NCBI GenBank assembly: GCA_016218915.1
Contig: JACRCQ010000058.1
Location: 1 to 64,000 of the forward strand
Reading direction: 5' to 3'
DNA: 64,000 bases
Source of the DNA: Deltaproteobacteria bacterium
GTDB lineage: Bacteria > Myxococcota_A > Polyangia > Polyangiales > Polyangiaceae
The translations under genes and the position numbers were made by a program. Below the pieces are notes generated by a model. It saw only the letters and a list, made by a program, of their open reading frames with translations, was not told where the DNA came from and searched no databases. Of the stretch, positions 32,856 to 41,555 are shown piece after piece. How positions within the stretch are numbered: position 1 is the stretch's first letter; the number at the start of each line of letters is the position of its first letter.

Positions 32856-33356
32856 ATGTCCCCGTTGGCCCGTACTTGGATTCTGCGCGGCGCGGCCGCG
32901 GTTGCGGTCGTCGCCCTTGCCGGGTGCAGCTGTGGCGATTGCTGTCGCTGTGCCTCGAAAGCGACCGAGAAGCCGCCGGAGACGGTGGTGCAGCGCGAAG
33001 TCGGCAGGAGCATGGAAAGCAAGCGCGACGTTGCGTCGATCCTCTGCGGCGTCAGCGTGGAGGGGCTCAAGGACGTCACGGTGACGATCGTCAAGGACGA
33101 CATCCCTTTGAACATCCTTGGAACCGGGCATGCGAAGGTGGAGGGAACCGCGATCCAATCGACGCGCGACGGCGGGAGCGTGGTGAAAGATCCGACCAAG
33201 GCGCTGGTGTGTACTGGGGTTGTGAGCTTCATGCTCATGCGCAAGCACGATGAACCCGATCCAGACAAGGCGTGGAAGCTCACCGCGCTCGATGTCTGGG
33301 AGGTGAACACGCCGGGCGTGAGCTGGAAACGCCCGAGCTCGCATCACCATCATTGA
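32856..33356 (+). CDS. Cys- and His-containing lipoprotein of unknown function
   Basis: 166 residues. The lipobox is VALAGC-SCGDCCRC: six Cys lie within the first nine mature positions, a striking cluster beside the lipidated Cys. The middle is a compact beta-rich domain (VSVEGLKDVTVTIVKDDIPL). The C-terminus ends with four consecutive His. Cys and His clusters suggest metal binding, but this is inference. Strong promoter upstream; the acyltransferase gene starts 10 bp downstream and is probably co-transcribed. Confidence 0.7.
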   Translation: MSPLARTWILRGAAAVAVVALAGCSCGDCCRCASKATEKPPETVVQREVGRSMESKRDVASILCGVSVEGLKDVTVTIVKDDIPLNILGTGHAKVEGTAIQSTRDGGSVVKDPTKALVCTGVVSFMLMRKHDEPDPDKAWKLTALDVWEVNTPGVSWKRPSSHHHH

Positions 33357-33366
33357 AACGAGCGTC

Positions 33367-34260
33367 ATGCCCGACCCGGCTCCGTCGTCCGACAGCCTGC
33401 GTTTCGACTCCGCGTTCTGGCGCAAGCTGGCGTGGCAAGGAGCAGCGTACGGCCCTCGCTGGTGGGTCGAGGGAAGCCCTCCGCTCATAGGCCTCGTCTT
33501 TGCCGCATTGATGCGTAGGCACCGGGCCATGGTGCGCCGGAATCTGCGCACCCTCCTCGGAACCAGGTCGAGGCTCGTGGAGGACGCGGACGTCGTTCGC
33601 ACGTTCATGAGCTTTGCGCAGGCGCTCGCAGATGGCCTCGCGCTGTCCGCAGGGGATCGCTTTCGCTCGGACGTGAGCGTATCCGGCGCAGAGCACGTGC
33701 GAAGCGCGATCGACGTCGACCGCGGGCTCATCGTCGCCACAGCCCACACAGCTGGATGGGAGACGGCCCTTGCCGCGCTCAAGCAGAATCTCAATCGCCC
33801 CGTGCTCGTGGTGATGAGGGCCGAGCCCGACAAGAAGGCCGGGGCCCTTCACGACGGGTATCGTCAGAACCTGGGATTCGAGGTCCTTCACGCAGGCGGC
33901 GATCCCTTGTCGTCGCTGCCGCTGATTCGGCACCTTCGCCAGGGAGGCATCGTCGCAGTTCAGATCGATCGATGCACCGACGGCATGCGAGGACAGGATG
34001 TGACGTTGGGCTCCCGCCCCTTCCGGGTTCCTCGTGGACCCTTCGTGCTCGCCTCCATGACCGGCGCCCCGATCGTGCCCGTATTCTCGATGAGAACCGG
34101 GTTCCTCGCCTACCGAATCGAAGCGGGCGAGCCGGTGCACATCGCGCGGCGCACCGACGAAGCCGCCCTGGGCGCTTCGATCCAACGCGTCGTCGCTGCG
34201 CTCGAGTCCTTCCTTCGCCGCAATCCGACACAATGGTTCCACTTCGTGGACGGGCCATGA
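33367..34260 (+). CDS. LpxL/HtrB-type lysophospholipid/lipid A acyltransferase
   Basis: 297 residues, the usual family length. The catalytic HX4E motif is ATAHTAGWE (His127, Glu132). Other features fit: VRRNLRTLLG near the N-terminus, GGIVAVQIDRCTDG and LGSRPFRVPRGPFVLASMTG (donor/acceptor-site region), and APIVPVFSMR. These enzymes transfer acyl chains to lipid A or related glycolipids at the inner membrane, although this one lacks a strongly hydrophobic N-terminal anchor. Its stop overlaps the next ATG by 4 bp, coupling it to an Ntn hydrolase, which suggests a shared lipid- or acyl-amide-related role. Confidence 0.85.
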   Translation: MPDPAPSSDSLRFDSAFWRKLAWQGAAYGPRWWVEGSPPLIGLVFAALMRRHRAMVRRNLRTLLGTRSRLVEDADVVRTFMSFAQALADGLALSAGDRFRSDVSVSGAEHVRSAIDVDRGLIVATAHTAGWETALAALKQNLNRPVLVVMRAEPDKKAGALHDGYRQNLGFEVLHAGGDPLSSLPLIRHLRQGGIVAVQIDRCTDGMRGQDVTLGSRPFRVPRGPFVLASMTGAPIVPVFSMRTGFLAYRIEAGEPVHIARRTDEAALGASIQRVVAALESFLRRNPTQWFHFVDGP

Positions 34261-35621
34261 GGGCGGTGCAAAGGTGGATGCGCACCGGGCTCCGAATCGC
34301 GGTTTCCGCGACGCTTTGCCTTGGCTTCGCCCACCTCGGCACGCTGGTCTGCACATCCATGCAGCCGCCGGAATCGGCTTCGTCGACGTACGAGCCTGTG
34401 CGGTGGTCCAACGGAATCCGTCGGGCCGGGCAGTCCTACGTCAAGCGGCACGGAAGGATCCTGCAGGTCGGACTCGTGGGCTCCCCTGCGGAGATCGGCA
34501 ATGCACATGCCTCCATGCTGCACGCCGAGATGGTCGAGAGCGAAGCCGCTCTCTGGTCGGTGTTCGGCCGGATTGCGCCGTGGTGGCCGCTTCGCGCAGC
34601 GCTGATCGACCTGTCGCGTTGGAGGTTCCGGCAGCTGGCGCTGCACTACCCGCAGGCGCGCATCGACGAGCTGGCAGCAGCGGCGCAGGCGTTCCGCCCG
34701 GATCCGTTCGACGACGAGCTCCCGACCTGGCAGCGCTTCCTGTACCTCAATGCACTGTACGACATTGCGCTGTCCTTCGAGCACTCGCCGCTGATCGGGT
34801 GCTCGTCCGTAGTCCTGTCAGGCCAGCGATCGGCCCAGGGGCATACCCTGCTCGCGCGCAACTTCGACTTCGAGACCCATGAGGTGTTCGACCTGGGCAA
34901 GGCTGTTCTGCTCGTACGTGAGAACGGCAAAGTGCCGTTCGCGTCCGTGGCCTGGCCCGGCTTGATCGGCGTCGTATCCGGTATGAATGCACGCGGCGTC
35001 GGCATCGTCGTTCATGGAGCACGTGCGCTGCATTCCAGCGCCGAGGGCGAGCCGGTGCTCCTGACCCTTCGCGACGCGCTGGCGGAGAGCGAGACCGCCG
35101 ATCAGGCTGCAGCGCTCATCGCAGCACGCAATCCCATGGTCTCGCACCTCGTGCTCGTGGCCGACGCATCCGGCGCTTCCCTGGTGATCGAGCGTGCCCC
35201 CGGCGCGGCCGCTCACATCCGCCGAGCCACAGAGACCCTGGCCTTGAGCAACCACTTCGAGGGCCCGCTCGCCGACGATCCTGCCAATATCCGTGTTCGG
35301 GAGCGGACATCGACGATCGATCGGAGGGCGCGTCTGGAGGAGCTTGTGGGGAGCCTGCAGCATCCTGCTACCGTCAGGGACCTGGCTCGAATCCTTCGCG
35401 ACAGAAAAGGAGCAGGCGGGCGGGAGCTTGCTGCGGGCGACCGACGCGCCATCGACGCGGACATTGCCACGCATGGCGTGGTGATGGACCTTTCGGAGCG
35501 CAAGCTCTGGGTCAGCGAAGGACCCCACCTGCAAGGAAGGTTCGTGCGGTTCGACGTGCAGCGGCTGCTGGAGGACTCGTACGACCCCGAGCTCGACGAT
35601 CCGACGGATCCGATTCCCTGA
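34257..35621 (+). CDS. Ntn-hydrolase of the C45-like acyl-transferase (AAT) family
   Basis: 454 residues. A signal peptide or membrane anchor lies at about 10-32. The autoprocessing nucleophile is Cys182 in LIGCSSVVLSG, followed by GHTLLARNFDFET, the conserved Arg/Asn-Asp element of the acyl-CoA:6-aminopenicillanate acyltransferase (AAT/C45) and acid-ceramidase-like fold. WPGLIGVVSGMNARGVGIVV also matches. These enzymes cut amide bonds or move acyl groups after self-cleavage before Cys. Unusually, about 180 residues precede the nucleophile. Coupling to an LpxL-like acyltransferase suggests an acyl-amide substrate in the envelope. Start fixed by the ATGA overlap. Confidence 0.85.
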   Translation: MRAVQRWMRTGLRIAVSATLCLGFAHLGTLVCTSMQPPESASSTYEPVRWSNGIRRAGQSYVKRHGRILQVGLVGSPAEIGNAHASMLHAEMVESEAALWSVFGRIAPWWPLRAALIDLSRWRFRQLALHYPQARIDELAAAAQAFRPDPFDDELPTWQRFLYLNALYDIALSFEHSPLIGCSSVVLSGQRSAQGHTLLARNFDFETHEVFDLGKAVLLVRENGKVPFASVAWPGLIGVVSGMNARGVGIVVHGARALHSSAEGEPVLLTLRDALAESETADQAAALIAARNPMVSHLVLVADASGASLVIERAPGAAAHIRRATETLALSNHFEGPLADDPANIRVRERTSTIDRRARLEELVGSLQHPATVRDLARILRDRKGAGGRELAAGDRRAIDADIATHGVVMDLSERKLWVSEGPHLQGRFVRFDVQRLLEDSYDPELDDPTDPIP

Positions 35622-35739
35622 CCGATCACCTCTCGCGCGCCACCAGCCGGAACAAGGCAGCGCAGCGCGCGGCTGATGCAAGGGACACCGGCGACGTAGC
35701 GCCGCAGTGCGGGCATGGGATGGCGAGCATGCCCATGGG

Positions 35740-36549
35740 TCAACCGCCGCAGGTCAGCGTGCTGCCCCAGCACTGGCCGTAGTTGCATTTACCGCTGCAA
35801 CAGGTCGAGTTGTCGCCGCACTGGCTGCCTGCCCCGCAAGACGCCCCATTCACGATGCAGCAGAGGCTCGTGGAAAGCATGCATATCCCCGAGCAGCACT
35901 GCGCGTCGCAGCCACACTTCTGAAGCGCGCCGGGATCGATGCAGGTGCCGGGCTCGCACTGGTGCTTCGTGCAGACTTGCCCGCAAGCGCAGATCCCGCA
36001 ATCCTCCTGTCGCGACAGTCCGCAATTGTCCTGGCCGTCCGTGATGCCGCAAGTCGAATCGTGCTGCTTGCAGAACGAGTCCTTGGACTCGGCCACGCAC
36101 GCGTCGCCCGCCGTGCCTGCGCTCCCCCCCGTTCCGCCGCCCGCCGCTCCTGCAATGCCGCCCGCTCCTCCGGCCGTCCCAGCCGCTCCCCCTGTGCCGC
36201 CGCCGCCCGAGATCCCCGCGGTCCCGCCGCTTCCGCTGGCGCCGCCGCTTCCGCTCGCGCCACCACTTCCGCTCGCGCCGCCTCCCGCGCCGCCGCCTGC
36301 GGCAGCCTCCGGCACGCCCGTCTCCGAGCCTCCGGCGCCCCCCGCATGATCCAACGGCGAGTCCAACGAGCTGTCGGCTCCTGCTGCTCCATCAGCGCTG
36401 CTCGCGGGCTCTTCAACTTGCAAGTCGTCGATGCCGGCGATGGACGCGCATCCAGGGGCTGCAGCCAGAGCGCCTGCGAGCCCGGACACCGCGGCTCCGC
36501 AGATCAGCGCAAAAGATCCCCTCTGGCGCGTGTGCTCGTCGCCACTCAT
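35740..36549 (-). CDS. Gly-rich, Cys-rich surface lipoprotein
   Basis: 269 residues. The signal runs to LAAAPGC-ASI. Residues 35-145 are a Gly/Ala/Ser linker with GGASGSGG repeats. The final 120 residues hold about 24 Cys (KHQCEPGTCIDPGALQKCGC, QCCSGICML, STCCSGKCNYGQCWG), arranged like small disulphide knots. It parallels the protein at 27195-28184 but the Cys spacing differs, so they are not simple duplicates. Probably surface exposed. Function unknown. The 118 bp downstream of it (35622-35739) hold nothing recognisable. Confidence 0.8.
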   Translation of the reverse strand: MSGDEHTRQRGSFALICGAAVSGLAGALAAAPGCASIAGIDDLQVEEPASSADGAAGADSSLDSPLDHAGGAGGSETGVPEAAAGGGAGGGASGSGGASGSGGASGSGGTAGISGGGGTGGAAGTAGGAGGIAGAAGGGTGGSAGTAGDACVAESKDSFCKQHDSTCGITDGQDNCGLSRQEDCGICACGQVCTKHQCEPGTCIDPGALQKCGCDAQCCSGICMLSTSLCCIVNGASCGAGSQCGDNSTCCSGKCNYGQCWGSTLTCGG

Positions 36550-36557
36550 CTACCACC

Positions 36558-36563
36558 AGCCTA
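36558..36563 (-). promoter_or_regulatory. Candidate leaderless -10 hexamer (TAGGCT)
   Basis: On the minus strand TAGGCT ends 8 nt before ATG 36549. A second hexamer, TAGAGT, lies 4 nt upstream of it at 36568-36573. No -35 or Shine-Dalgarno is convincing. Confidence 0.3.
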
Positions 36564-36602
36564 CCAGACTCTAGCGAACCGAGGGGCCGAAAGCAGACGG
36601 TA

Positions 36603-38072
36603 TCAGCCCTTGCCCTGCCCAGCGGTACTCACGATCTGCTGGTCGCGGATCGTGGACAGCCGCGCATCACCGATTGCACGCAGCATGGTCGGTACGTCGG
36701 TGAACTTGCGACGAGGCCTGCCCTCTGCCTGCCCGGATTGCACCTCCAGCTGGTCGAGGAGCTTCCAATCCGAGTAGGTCACGTACTGCACGCCGTTGCG
36801 ATCGAGCAACGCTTCTATCTCTCCGCCGCTGACCACGGCCGCCGGCTCCGGAAGCGCGCCGGCCTGCCACGCATCGAGCAGCTGCGTGACGGTTTCCAGG
36901 GCATCGGGCTTGTTGGTCCCGATGATCCCCGAAGGGCCCCGTTTTGCCCAACCGGTCACGAACATGCCGGGAACTGGCGGCCCGCCCGACGTGATCAGGA
37001 CCTGCCCCTTGTCGTTCGGGATCTGGTTCTTGTCGAGCTCGAAGGGGACGCCTTCGATCGGGGCGATGCGGTAGCCGATCGACCTGAAGATCGCGCCGCA
37101 CTCGATGTCCTCGATCTGGTCCGTGGGCTCGATGACGACCGCTCCGTCGCGCTCCACCTGACGATTCCTTCTCACCCTGAGCCCCACGACCCGATCTTGT
37201 TGCCCGAGTATCTCGATCGGGGTGCAGTGGAAGCGCAGCCGAATGGTCTTCTTGCCTGGGCGCGCCTCCCTGCGAGCGCTGTCGAGTGCGATCTGGAGGT
37301 TCTTCGCGCGAAGCGGATCGAGCTCTTCGGCTTCCCACGCCTTGCGGGTGATCGGGTGGATCTCGCGGTCTTCATCGGACACGACGAGGTCGGCTTCGGA
37401 CAGCTCGGTGAGCTCCTTGAATTCCTGCGGGGTATAGGCTGCCTGCGCAGGGCCGGATCGGCCGAGCAGGACGATCTCCCGCACGCAGTTGCTGCCCAGT
37501 CCAGGAAGAGCGTGATCCGCCGTATCGGTTCGACCCAGCTCCTCCGGGGTCCTGCAGAGCATGCGGCAGACGTCGAGGGCCACGTTGCCGTGTCCCACCA
37601 CCACGACCTTGTCGACGGAAAGGTCGAACCTCGCATCGGCAAAGTCGGGGTGTCCGTTGTACCAGGCCACGAACGCGGAGGCAGGATGCACGCCCCGAAG
37701 CTCCTCGCCCGGAATGTCGAGCCTTCGGTCCGACTGCGCACCGATCGCGAGGATCACTGCGTGATAGCGCTGTCGAAGATCGCGCAAGTCCAGGTCCCTG
37801 CCGAGCTCGACGTTGCCGAACATGCGGTAGTGCACCGTACGGCCTTCCACACCGCCAGCGTAGAAGCGCGTGACCGATCGGATCTTCTCGTGATCCGGCG
37901 CCACGCCGTGCCGCACGAGCCCGAACGGAGTGGGCAGGCGATCGAACATGTCGATCTTCACGGTGAAACGTGGATCGCGCAGCAGCTCGACCGCAGCATA
38001 GAAGCCTGCCGGGCCTGCTCCCACGATGGCTACCCTCAAAGGTGTGTCGCGTCGCGAGCTGTCTTCACTCAT
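36603..38072 (-). CDS. fprA: FprA-like NADPH-ferredoxin/adrenodoxin reductase family flavoprotein
   Basis: 489 residues. The FAD site is VAIVGAGPAGFYAAVELLRD (residues 14-33), followed by DRLPTPFGLVRHGVAPDH, diagnostic of the adrenodoxin-reductase/FprA family. The NADPH site is KVVVVGHGNVALDVCRML. The C-terminal FAD contacts are VTGWAKRGPSGIIGTNKPDA. The enzyme should move electrons between NADPH and a ferredoxin. Its start overlaps the end of the aldehyde dehydrogenase gene by 8 bp, so both belong to one minus-strand operon. The redox partner is not encoded nearby. Confidence 0.88.
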   Translation of the reverse strand: MSEDSSRRDTPLRVAIVGAGPAGFYAAVELLRDPRFTVKIDMFDRLPTPFGLVRHGVAPDHEKIRSVTRFYAGGVEGRTVHYRMFGNVELGRDLDLRDLRQRYHAVILAIGAQSDRRLDIPGEELRGVHPASAFVAWYNGHPDFADARFDLSVDKVVVVGHGNVALDVCRMLCRTPEELGRTDTADHALPGLGSNCVREIVLLGRSGPAQAAYTPQEFKELTELSEADLVVSDEDREIHPITRKAWEAEELDPLRAKNLQIALDSARREARPGKKTIRLRFHCTPIEILGQQDRVVGLRVRRNRQVERDGAVVIEPTDQIEDIECGAIFRSIGYRIAPIEGVPFELDKNQIPNDKGQVLITSGGPPVPGMFVTGWAKRGPSGIIGTNKPDALETVTQLLDAWQAGALPEPAAVVSGGEIEALLDRNGVQYVTYSDWKLLDQLEVQSGQAEGRPRRKFTDVPTMLRAIGDARLSTIRDQQIVSTAGQGKG

Positions 38073-39597
38073 CGAATCTGATTCCCTGAGCCAGGGGAAG
38101 GTCCCTCGAATAGTTGATAGTACACGTCTGGCGCCTCATGTATTGCTTCCAGGCGTCGCTCCCGGCCTCCCTGCCTCCGCCAGTCTCCTTCTCCCCGCCG
38201 AATGCCCCGCCGATCTCCGCCCCTGACGTCCCCGCATTGACATTGGCGATCCCGCAGTCCGAACCCTCCGGCGACACGAACGTCTCGGCAGAGCGCATGT
38301 TCAGCGTGAAGATCGCGCTCGAAAGCCCTTGCGGAACGTCGTTATGCGCAGCCAGGGCCCCCTCCAGGTCCTCCACCTCCATCACGTAGAGGATCGGGGC
38401 AAACGTCTCCTCGCGCACGATCGGCATTCTGGGATTCGCCCGGACGATGCATGGCCGAACGTAGCAGCCGCTTTCGTAGCCCGGCCCGCTGAGCGCCTCG
38501 CCGCCGAACAGCACCTCGCCTCCCTGCTCGCGGACTCTCTGCAGCGCTGTCTGCATGTCCGCCACGCCCGCCCGGTTGACCAACGGCCCCATGGTCACGC
38601 CCGCTTGCAGCGGATCGCCAATCCTCACTTGCCCATAGGCATCGATCAGCCGATCCACCACCGTCTTCGCAACGCCTCTCTGCACCAGCACCCGTCGCGT
38701 CGAGGTGCACCGCTGGCCCGCTGTCCCGATTGCGCCGAAGACGACAGCGCGGACCGCCAGATCGAGATCCGCATCATCGAGCACCACAACTGCGTTGTTG
38801 CCTCCGAGCTCCAGGATGGTCCGGCCCAGCCGCGAGCCGACCTTTTCAGCCACGCGACGACCCATCGGGGTTGAGCCCGTGAAGCTCACCAGCGGAATGC
38901 GCTGATCGGTGAGCATGCGCTCGCCGACCACCGCTCCGCTTCCCGTGATCAGGTTGAATACGCCTTCACCGAAGCCGTGACGGAGCGCCACCCGGTGCGC
39001 GATCTTCTGGACCGCCACGGCTGTGAGCGGGGTTTGCGACGAAGGCTTCCACACCACGGCATCTCCGCAGACCACTGCCAGGAGAGCATTCCAGGACCAG
39101 ACGGCAACAGGGAAGTTGAAAGCCGTGATCACGCCCACGACTCCGAGCGGGTGCCACTGCTCCATGATCCGGTGACGCGGCCGCTCGCTCGCAATCGTCA
39201 GGCCGTAGAGCATGCGTCCCTGGCCCACGGCCAGGTCCGCCATGTCGATCATCTCCTGCACCTCGCCCTGTCCCTCGGGGAGGATCTTCCCCATCTCCAG
39301 GCTCACGAGCTTGCCGAGATCCTCCTTGCTCGCACGCAGCTCGTCGCCGATGTCGCGCACCATCCGCGCACGCAACGGAGCGGGAACCGTTCGAAGGACG
39401 CGCTGGGCTTCGACGGCTTTCGCGAGCACTGCCTCGTAGTCCTCGGTTGACGCCTGGAGGACTTTCGCGATGGGCCTGCCGTCCACCGGCGAGATGCTCG
39501 CAAATTCCCCGCCCCCAGGGTTGGAGATGAAGCTTCCGTGGGCCACGCCCGAATTGACCTCGGAAAGACCTAGCCTCTGCAGAAAGTCGTACGTCAC
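38065..39597 (-). CDS. Aldehyde dehydrogenase, ALDH7/antiquitin type (aminoadipate-semialdehyde / P6C dehydrogenase)
   Basis: 510 residues. ALDH core: NFPVAVWSWN (Asn161), KPSSQTPLTA, SFTGSTPMGRRVA, LELGGNNAVV (Glu263) and GTAGQRCTSTRR (catalytic Cys297). The C-terminal GTSGAEIGGAFGGEKETGGG and GSDAWKQYMRR segments are the ALDH7/antiquitin signature, which marks alpha-aminoadipate semialdehyde (Delta1-piperideine-6-carboxylate) dehydrogenases of lysine breakdown. A GGAG-type ribosome site lies before ATG 39597. It faces the saccharopine-dehydrogenase-like gene across a 137-bp gap, which supports a lysine role. Substrate remains inferred. Confidence 0.9.
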   Translation of the reverse strand: MTYDFLQRLGLSEVNSGVAHGSFISNPGGGEFASISPVDGRPIAKVLQASTEDYEAVLAKAVEAQRVLRTVPAPLRARMVRDIGDELRASKEDLGKLVSLEMGKILPEGQGEVQEMIDMADLAVGQGRMLYGLTIASERPRHRIMEQWHPLGVVGVITAFNFPVAVWSWNALLAVVCGDAVVWKPSSQTPLTAVAVQKIAHRVALRHGFGEGVFNLITGSGAVVGERMLTDQRIPLVSFTGSTPMGRRVAEKVGSRLGRTILELGGNNAVVVLDDADLDLAVRAVVFGAIGTAGQRCTSTRRVLVQRGVAKTVVDRLIDAYGQVRIGDPLQAGVTMGPLVNRAGVADMQTALQRVREQGGEVLFGGEALSGPGYESGCYVRPCIVRANPRMPIVREETFAPILYVMEVEDLEGALAAHNDVPQGLSSAIFTLNMRSAETFVSPEGSDCGIANVNAGTSGAEIGGAFGGEKETGGGREAGSDAWKQYMRRQTCTINYSRDLPLAQGIRFDE

Positions 39598-39685
39598 GCC
39601 CGGCTCCTTGTTCGCTGCGACGGCGGCACTCGCGAATTGGGGCCAGGGCCCTTCGCCGTCAACCCCGCCGCGGGCGCCGTCGGTC

Positions 39686-39714
39686 TTGAACCCGGGGCTG
39701 CGGACGGCTAGGTT
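39686..39714 (+). promoter_or_regulatory. Candidate promoter TTGAAC-N17-TAGGTT
   Basis: TTGAAC (39686-39691) and TAGGTT (39709-39714) have a 17-bp spacer, 20 nt upstream of ATG 39735, with a GGAGGC ribosome site in between. It would drive the lysine-dehydrogenase-like gene. Confidence 0.45.
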
Positions 39715-39734
39715 CCGCGCTCCCGGAGGCTCCC

Positions 39735-40889
39735 ATGCGAAATGTCATCGTGCTCGGCGGTGGTCTTGTCGGTTCGGTAATTGCTGAGGATCTGGCTCGT
39801 GAAGCAGACCTGCAGGTTACGGTGGTGGATGTGGACGAAGCGGTCCTTGGAGTCGTCTCCAAACGCTCCGGACAACGCATCCGCACCGTCCAGTCGGATC
39901 TGGTCGATCAGGCGAACGTCGTATCCTGCTGCAAGCAGGCGGATGTCGTCATCGACGCAGTGCCGGGGTGGCTCGGCTTTCGCGTGCTGTCCACGCTGAT
40001 CAGCGAGAAGAAGTCCTTCGTCGACATCGCCTTCATGCCTGAGGATGCAGGTCGGCTGTCCAAGGCTGCCGCTGACGCCGGCGTGCTCGGCGTGGTCGAC
40101 TGCGGCGTCGCTCCCGGCATGAGCAACGTGCTGTCAGCGCGCGGCGTGGCCGACCTCGAGAAGGCCGAGGAGCTCCGCATCTACGTGGGTGGGCTGCCGC
40201 AGGTGCGGCGCTGGCCCTACGAGTACACCGCGGTATTCTCTCCGATCGACGTGCTCGAGGAGTACACGCGCCCGGCGCGTCTGGTCGAGAACGGCAAGGT
40301 CGTCACCCGTCCAGCACTCAGCGAAGTCGAGCACCTCGACTTCGAAGGCGTCGGAACCCTCGAGGCGTTCAACTCCGACGGCCTGCGCTCGTTGATCTCG
40401 CTGCCCGTGCCCGACATGAAGGAGAAGACCATGCGGTACCCGGGCCACACCGAGCTCATGCGAGCCATCCGCGAGACCGGGCTGCTCTCCTACGAGCCGC
40501 TCAAGGTCGGCGATGTCGAGCTGCGCCCCATCGACCTCACCTGCAAGCTGCTCAAGCGCGCCTGGAAGCTGCCCGAAGGCGAAGGCGACATCACCGTCAT
40601 GCGCGTCAAGATCACTGGCATGTCCCAGGGCAAGCGCGTCAGCCACGTCTACGATCTGCTCGATCGCTACGACCCGGCGACCGGCCACACCTCGATGGCC
40701 CGAACTACCGGCTTCCCGTGCGCGATCGTGGCCCGGATGATGCTCCAAGGCACGCTCGATCTGCCGGCTGGCGTGCACTTCCCCGAGAAGCTCGCCACCA
40801 ACCGCAAGGTGCTCGACGCGCTGCTGGTGCAGCTCGCCGAGCGGAACGTGGTGTTCCACCACCGCATCGTCGCCGAGCCGGCGGCCTAG
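39735..40889 (+). CDS. Saccharopine-dehydrogenase family protein, probable lysine 6-dehydrogenase
   Basis: 384 residues, matching lysine 6-dehydrogenases (about 380). The N-terminal Rossmann motif is VIVLGGGLVGSVIAEDLARE (GxGxxG at 8-13), with VVDVDEA ending strand two. VVDCGVAPGMSNVLSARG and GGLPQVRRWPYEYTAVFSP are characteristic of the saccharopine dehydrogenase/LysDH fold. Lysine 6-dehydrogenase oxidises lysine to the semialdehyde/P6C using NAD; the divergent ALDH7 would take that product to aminoadipate. A ribosome site GGAGGC lies 3-4 nt before the ATG. Distinguishing lysine 6-dehydrogenase from other saccharopine-family enzymes needs phylogeny. Confidence 0.85.
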   Translation: MRNVIVLGGGLVGSVIAEDLAREADLQVTVVDVDEAVLGVVSKRSGQRIRTVQSDLVDQANVVSCCKQADVVIDAVPGWLGFRVLSTLISEKKSFVDIAFMPEDAGRLSKAAADAGVLGVVDCGVAPGMSNVLSARGVADLEKAEELRIYVGGLPQVRRWPYEYTAVFSPIDVLEEYTRPARLVENGKVVTRPALSEVEHLDFEGVGTLEAFNSDGLRSLISLPVPDMKEKTMRYPGHTELMRAIRETGLLSYEPLKVGDVELRPIDLTCKLLKRAWKLPEGEGDITVMRVKITGMSQGKRVSHVYDLLDRYDPATGHTSMARTTGFPCAIVARMMLQGTLDLPAGVHFPEKLATNRKVLDALLVQLAERNVVFHHRIVAEPAA

Positions 40890-40904
40890 GTATCCGAAGT
40901 CTCA

Positions 40905-40943
40905 AGCCGCGAGCATGGAGCCGCGAGCGTAAGCGAGCGGGCT
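40905..40943. repeat. Short intergenic direct repeats (AGCCGCGAGC; GCGAGCG)
   Basis: AGCCGCGAGC occurs at 40905-40914 and 40919-40928. The second copy runs into GCGAGCGTAAGCGAGCG, a direct repeat around TAA. It lies between two convergent stops. It may be a small dispersed intergenic repeat; no terminator-grade hairpin with a T-tract is seen. Confidence 0.5.
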
Positions 40944-40949
40944 AACGTC

Positions 40950-41417
40950 TCAGTCGTGCGTCCCGCTGTCGGCCAAGCTCCCTGCTTTGCCCGCGCTCCC
41001 GCCTTTGCCGGCCGATCCCCCTGACCCGCCCGCACCCGCGTCGCCGCCGCACGCCTTCGCGCACTGATCGACAAAGCACGCGTACACGTTGCCGGCCGAC
41101 TTCCCGCACGGCACCTTGTCGCTCGTCATGCACTTGCAGAAGTCCGCGGTCGGCAGCGCCGTCCCAGCGTCGCTCACGCACTTCTTGGACGGATCCCCTC
41201 CGCAAACCTGCTCCATCGACTGCCAGGCCGGCGCACACTCGTTGTGCAGGCAATTGGTGCAGGCCGCCGAGAGCGGCGTCGGCCACGACATGTACGTCGT
41301 GCATTCCTCGAAGCCGTACTTGATCGGCCCCTTGAACGGGTTCGCATCGGAGCCGCTGTAGCAGCCGAAGAGAGCGATAAGAGCCAGGGGCGTGAGCCAC
41401 CGGACGTGGGCGTTCAT
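40950..41417 (-). CDS. Cys-rich lipoprotein with Gly-rich tail
   Basis: 155 residues from ATG 41417. Lipobox ALIALFGC-YSG. The mature domain has about 13 Cys in pairs (ACTNCLHNECAPAW, FCKCMTSDKVPCG, VYACFVDQCAKACGG), and the Gly/Ser/Lys linker is at the C-terminus rather than behind the lipid anchor, the reverse of its relatives here. An in-frame extension to 41555 has no signal character. The Cys order resembles lipoproteins annotated only as hypothetical in myxobacteria. Function unknown. Confidence 0.7.
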   Translation of the reverse strand: MNAHVRWLTPLALIALFGCYSGSDANPFKGPIKYGFEECTTYMSWPTPLSAACTNCLHNECAPAWQSMEQVCGGDPSKKCVSDAGTALPTADFCKCMTSDKVPCGKSAGNVYACFVDQCAKACGGDAGAGGSGGSAGKGGSAGKAGSLADSGTHD

Positions 41418-41555
41418 ATTGGTAGTCCCCGGGTAGACGGTTAAGTTCGGGCGGGATCTTGCCGCCAACCCGGACCTGCGTGTCAAGGCAATTCCGCCCG
41501 CAGCGTTGGTCGCATCTCCCCAAGCTCGTCCGCACCTACGCCTCTGCTCCCGCAC

